Shown here: positions 61,763-64,000 of the stretch, piece by piece
How the letters are laid out: every line of letters starts with the position of its first letter
Position numbering within the stretch: position 1 is the stretch's first letter
Assembly (NCBI RefSeq): GCF_010993745.1
Contig: NZ_WOTN01000002.1
Coordinates: 2,170,001 to 2,234,000 of the forward strand
Length of the DNA stretch: 64,000 nucleotides
DNA from: Fodinicola acaciae
GTDB lineage: Bacteria > Actinomycetota > Actinomycetes > Mycobacteriales > HKI-0501
Direction of reading: 5' to 3'
Notes under the pieces: generated by a model
What the model was told of the DNA's origin: nothing
Databases searched by the model: none
The model's input: only the letters and a program-made list of their open reading frames with translations
Made by a program: the position numbers and the translations under genes

Positions 61763-61890
61763 AACGCATCAAACTGGAGACGCCGCGCCTCTCCAATGCA
61801 TCAAACTGGGGACGCCGCGCGTCTCCAATGCATCAAACGGGAGACGCCGTGCCTCTCCAACGCACCAAACAGGAGACCCGCCACCTCACC
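61763..61890 (+). repeat. Four tandem 32-bp repeats beside copy C
   Basis: Contiguous units at 61763-61794, 61795-61826, 61827-61858 and 61859-61890. Consensus begins AATGCATCAAACTGGAGACG and ends CCTCTCC; the fourth unit is most diverged. Each of the first units has an internal inverted repeat GGAGA...TCTCC. The units have no spacers, so this is a simple tandem array. It starts where the reversed GTTGCGTT flank of copy C ends and stops about 80 bp before the aminotransferase stop. Confidence 0.85.
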
Positions 61891-61968
61891 AACCAGAAAA
61901 CCCGACCGCGTCTCATCGCACCAGAAACCACCGCCTACACATGCAACCCCAGAAAACTTCGGGGCCAC

Positions 61969-63153
61969 CTACCCAAACACGCCACTCAGCCGACGCAATC
62001 CTTCGATGGTCCGTTCTGGTGAATGCGTCGTGAACGAGAGCCGCAGCGTGCGCACATCGGGGTCGCGCACATAGAACGGCACGCCCGGCACGTACGCGAC
62101 GTCGCGCGCCAGCGCGGCAGGCAGCAGCTCCGTGGCGTTGAAGCCGTCAGGCAGCCGGACCCAGACGAACATGCCGCCGCTCGGCGAGGTCCATCGGCTG
62201 CCGGCTGGCAGCACCTCCGGCAGGGTTGCCTGCATGGCGTCGCGGCGGGATCGGTACGCGGCGCGGACGTGGTCGAGATGGCTGGCCAGGTCGGTGTGGG
62301 CGAGGTAGTGCGCGGCGGCGGCCTGGTCGATGGTGGAGGTGTGCAGGTCCGCGGCCTGCTTGGCGATCACGAGCGCGGACCGGAGCGGAGCGGGCGCGCG
62401 GAGCCAGCCGAGGCGCAGCCCGGGGGCGAGGATTTTCGAGAAGCTGCCGAGCAGAATCGTACGATCGGCGGCGGCCGGCTCGGCGGCGATCGGTGCCAGT
62501 GTGGTGCCGTCATAGCGCAGCTCGGCGTACGGGTCGTCCTCGACGATCCAGATGCCTTCCCGTGAGGCTGCCTCGGCGATCGCGCGGCGGCGTGTGGCGG
62601 TGATCGTGCGGCCGGTGGGGTTCTGGAACGTCGGCACCAGATAGAGCAGTTTCGGTTTTTCTTCGCGGATCAACGAAACCAGCGCGTCGACGTCGATGCC
62701 GTCGTCGTCGCCGGGCACCGGCACGAGCCGCGCTCCGGCCAGCTGCAGGCACTGGATGGCGGCCAGATATGCCGGTGCTTCCACCAAGACCGTGTCGCCC
62801 GGTGACACCAGTGCGGTCGCGACCAGCGTCAACGCCTGCTGAGAACCGGTCGTCACCAACACGTCCGCCGGATCGGTCGGCATCGGTGCGCGGGCCGCGA
62901 TGGCCGTACGCAGCGCGAGATCGCCTTCGGTCGGCGAATACTGCAGCGCGCGCTGGCCGTCGTGTCGCAGCACGTGGTCGAAGGCGGCGGCCAGCCCGGC
63001 GGTGTCGAAGAACTCCGGCGCCGGCAGGCCACCGGAGAACGCGATCACCTCGGGACGGCTGGTCAGCGCGAGCAGGTCGCGGACCGGTGAGCTGGCAACG
63101 TTCGCAAGGCGAGCTGCGGGCGCCGGGGGACGGACGGAAAACGCGGCGGTCAC
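61969..63153 (-). CDS. PLP-dependent aminotransferase (class I/II, 2-aminoadipate type)
   Basis: A 394-residue fold-type I enzyme from GTG 63153 after TTGGAG. Landmarks: VIAFSGGLPAPEFFDT, YSPTEGDLALRTAIA, VLVTTGSQQALTLVA, LYLVPTFQNPTGRT (Asn-Pro), IVEDDPYAELRYDG (Asp and Tyr) and the Schiff-base Lys in LLGSFSKILAPGLRLGW. RLSFTTHSPERT supplies the carboxylate-binding Arg. It resembles LysN/ARO8-type 2-aminoadipate and aromatic aminotransferases without a MocR DNA-binding arm. It is divergent from a DAO-type oxidoreductase, suggesting amine or amino-acid catabolism. Confidence 0.93.
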   Translation of the reverse strand: MTAAFSVRPPAPAARLANVASSPVRDLLALTSRPEVIAFSGGLPAPEFFDTAGLAAAFDHVLRHDGQRALQYSPTEGDLALRTAIAARAPMPTDPADVLVTTGSQQALTLVATALVSPGDTVLVEAPAYLAAIQCLQLAGARLVPVPGDDDGIDVDALVSLIREEKPKLLYLVPTFQNPTGRTITATRRRAIAEAASREGIWIVEDDPYAELRYDGTTLAPIAAEPAAADRTILLGSFSKILAPGLRLGWLRAPAPLRSALVIAKQAADLHTSTIDQAAAAHYLAHTDLASHLDHVRAAYRSRRDAMQATLPEVLPAGSRWTSPSGGMFVWVRLPDGFNATELLPAALARDVAYVPGVPFYVRDPDVRTLRLSFTTHSPERTIEGLRRLSGVFG

Positions 63154-63278
63154 GACAGGACTCCAAAACCAGAGGAAAGCCAGATGCGGTCGTGCCGCGC
63201 GGCGAGACAGGCCACGGTCGGTGGCGCCGGTCCTCAGCTTACCGATCGTTAAGGCGGCTGTCGTTATAACCTCGGCCT

Positions 63279-64000
63279 GTGTTCAACGCCACCTCGGCGC
63301 TCGCCGCCGCAGCACCGGTGCCGTACTGGCTGGACAGCGCCGACCGGCCGGCGCCGCGACCGGCGTTACGCGGGTCGGTCAGCGCCGACCTGGCGATCGT
63401 CGGAGGCGGCTTCACCGGCCTCTGGGCGGCCGTACGCGCGAAGGAGCGCGATCCGGACCGCAACGTCGTGCTGGTCGAAGGAGCGCGGATCGGCTGGGCC
63501 GCGACCGGCCGCAACGGCGGCTTTTGCGAGGCCAGCCTCACGCACGGCGAGGCCAATGGACGCGAACGCTGGCCGGAGGAGTACGCCACGCTGGAGCGTC
63601 TCGGCCTGGAAAACCTGGACGCGATCGAGGAAACGCTCAAAAAGCACGACATCGACTGTGATTTCCGGCGCACCGGCGCACTGACCGTGGCGACCCAGCC
63701 ACATCAGATCGCCGACCTGGAAGGCGACGGTCACCTGGACCGGGAGGCCGTACGCGCCGAGCTCGACTCGCCGACTTTTCTGGCCGGTCACTGGGAAAAA
63801 CACGGCACGGCGATCGTCGATCCGGCGCGGCTGGCCTGGGGACTGGCGAGGGTCGCCGAGCAAGCCGGCGTCCGCATCTTCGAACGCTCGGTCGTACGCG
63901 GCCTGGCCGCCGACGGCACGCTGAGAATCAACGACGACGCGACCGTACGCGCCAACAGGATCGCCCTCGGCACCAACGTTTTCCGTTCTCCACTCAAGAG
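63279..64000 (+). CDS. FAD-dependent oxidoreductase (DAO/PuuB-like), cut by window edge
   Basis: Begins at GTG 63279 and is open to the right edge (240 residues seen; family about 450). PVPYWLDSADRPAPRPALRG precedes the FAD-binding dinucleotide fold ADLAIVGGGFTGLWAAVRAK. The ribose-binding acid (VVLVEGARIGWAATGRNGGF) and EYATLERLGLENLDAIEETL follow. It belongs to the gamma-glutamylputrescine oxidase-like D-amino-acid-oxidase family. The TTATAAC at 63264-63270 may be its -10 element. It is divergent from the aminotransferase by 125 bp. Confidence 0.92.
   Translation, partial: MFNATSALAAAAPVPYWLDSADRPAPRPALRGSVSADLAIVGGGFTGLWAAVRAKERDPDRNVVLVEGARIGWAATGRNGGFCEASLTHGEANGRERWPEEYATLERLGLENLDAIEETLKKHDIDCDFRRTGALTVATQPHQIADLEGDGHLDREAVRAELDSPTFLAGHWEKHGTAIVDPARLAWGLARVAEQAGVRIFERSVVRGLAADGTLRINDDATVRANRIALGTNVFRSPLK

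Noticed and set aside
61763..61890. Possible CRISPR array (32-bp repeats)
   Set aside because: The units are contiguous with no unique spacers, and no cas genes are present.

Overview
The window comes from a high-GC Gram-positive bacterium, almost certainly a soil-type actinomycete. GC is high throughout and GTG starts are common. Many neighbours are joined by ATGA overlaps. The gene content is typical of the group: a SARP/AfsR-type regulator, snapalysin, a DUF222/HNH protein, DUF3152, many secreted hydrolases and many TetR/LysR/GntR/ROK regulators. I do not assign a genus. I see no rRNA, tRNA, CRISPR array, prophage or intact transposase.

Layout. 1-2.9 kb: a CoA ligase (cut by the left edge) coupled to a carotenoid-oxygenase-type dioxygenase, facing a tandem HxlR regulator. 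2.9-7.1 kb: cobalt/cobalamin locus (histidine phosphatase, cobalamin riboswitch, cbtB, cbtA), then a DsbA-like protein with a 35-residue Cys peptide, a CPBP protease and a DUF3152 protease. 7.2-13.3 kb: a decayed IS630 transposase, a DUF222/HNH protein and envelope or secreted proteins. 13.4-19.8 kb: a two-component system, then a lipase / sugar MFS / GH94-like operon next to a TetR gene. 20-25.4 kb: snapalysin, LysR, the SARP-type regulator and a DHFR-like protein. 25.4-35.7 kb: remnants, repeat copy A, a purple acid phosphatase, a ChrB-like operon, a serine protease, a large LamG-bearing glycosidase-like protein and an alginate-lyase-like protein. 35.9-45.6 kb: ArsR/flavin-binding pair, an MFS and ECF sigma pair, a second MFS, a GT39-like membrane protein, and a ROK regulator facing an isomerase/dehydrogenase pair. 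46.7-52 kb: sedolisin, DUF2231, TetR and two truncated genes fused by a deletion. 52.3-56 kb: GntR-DUF1989-pxpABC operon for 5-oxoproline. 56-64 kb: DUF885 peptidase, flavin reductase, VOC protein, dehalogenase-like hydrolase, NAD-dependent dehydrogenase, aminotransferase, and a DAO-type oxidoreductase cut by the right edge.

The most unusual content is a dispersed repeat family. Copies B (45.8-46.6 kb) and C (60.9-61.7 kb) are 779 and 778 bp between 57-bp terminal inverted repeats. They share a conserved core with an overlapping open frame and carry outward tracts of a GTTGCGTT motif. Each holds one very long two-stage hairpin, on the left in B and on the right in C. The stems differ in sequence between copies yet pair perfectly in each, while the loop is conserved. 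Copy A (25.5-25.9 kb) has the core and the empty hairpin site but lacks the inverted repeats. No transposase is associated.

A second theme is gene decay by internal deletion: the IS630 transposase, a berberine-type oxidase, an MmpS-like protein, a DUF899 protein, and an amino-acid ABC transporter fused to a GH3 glucosidase tail.
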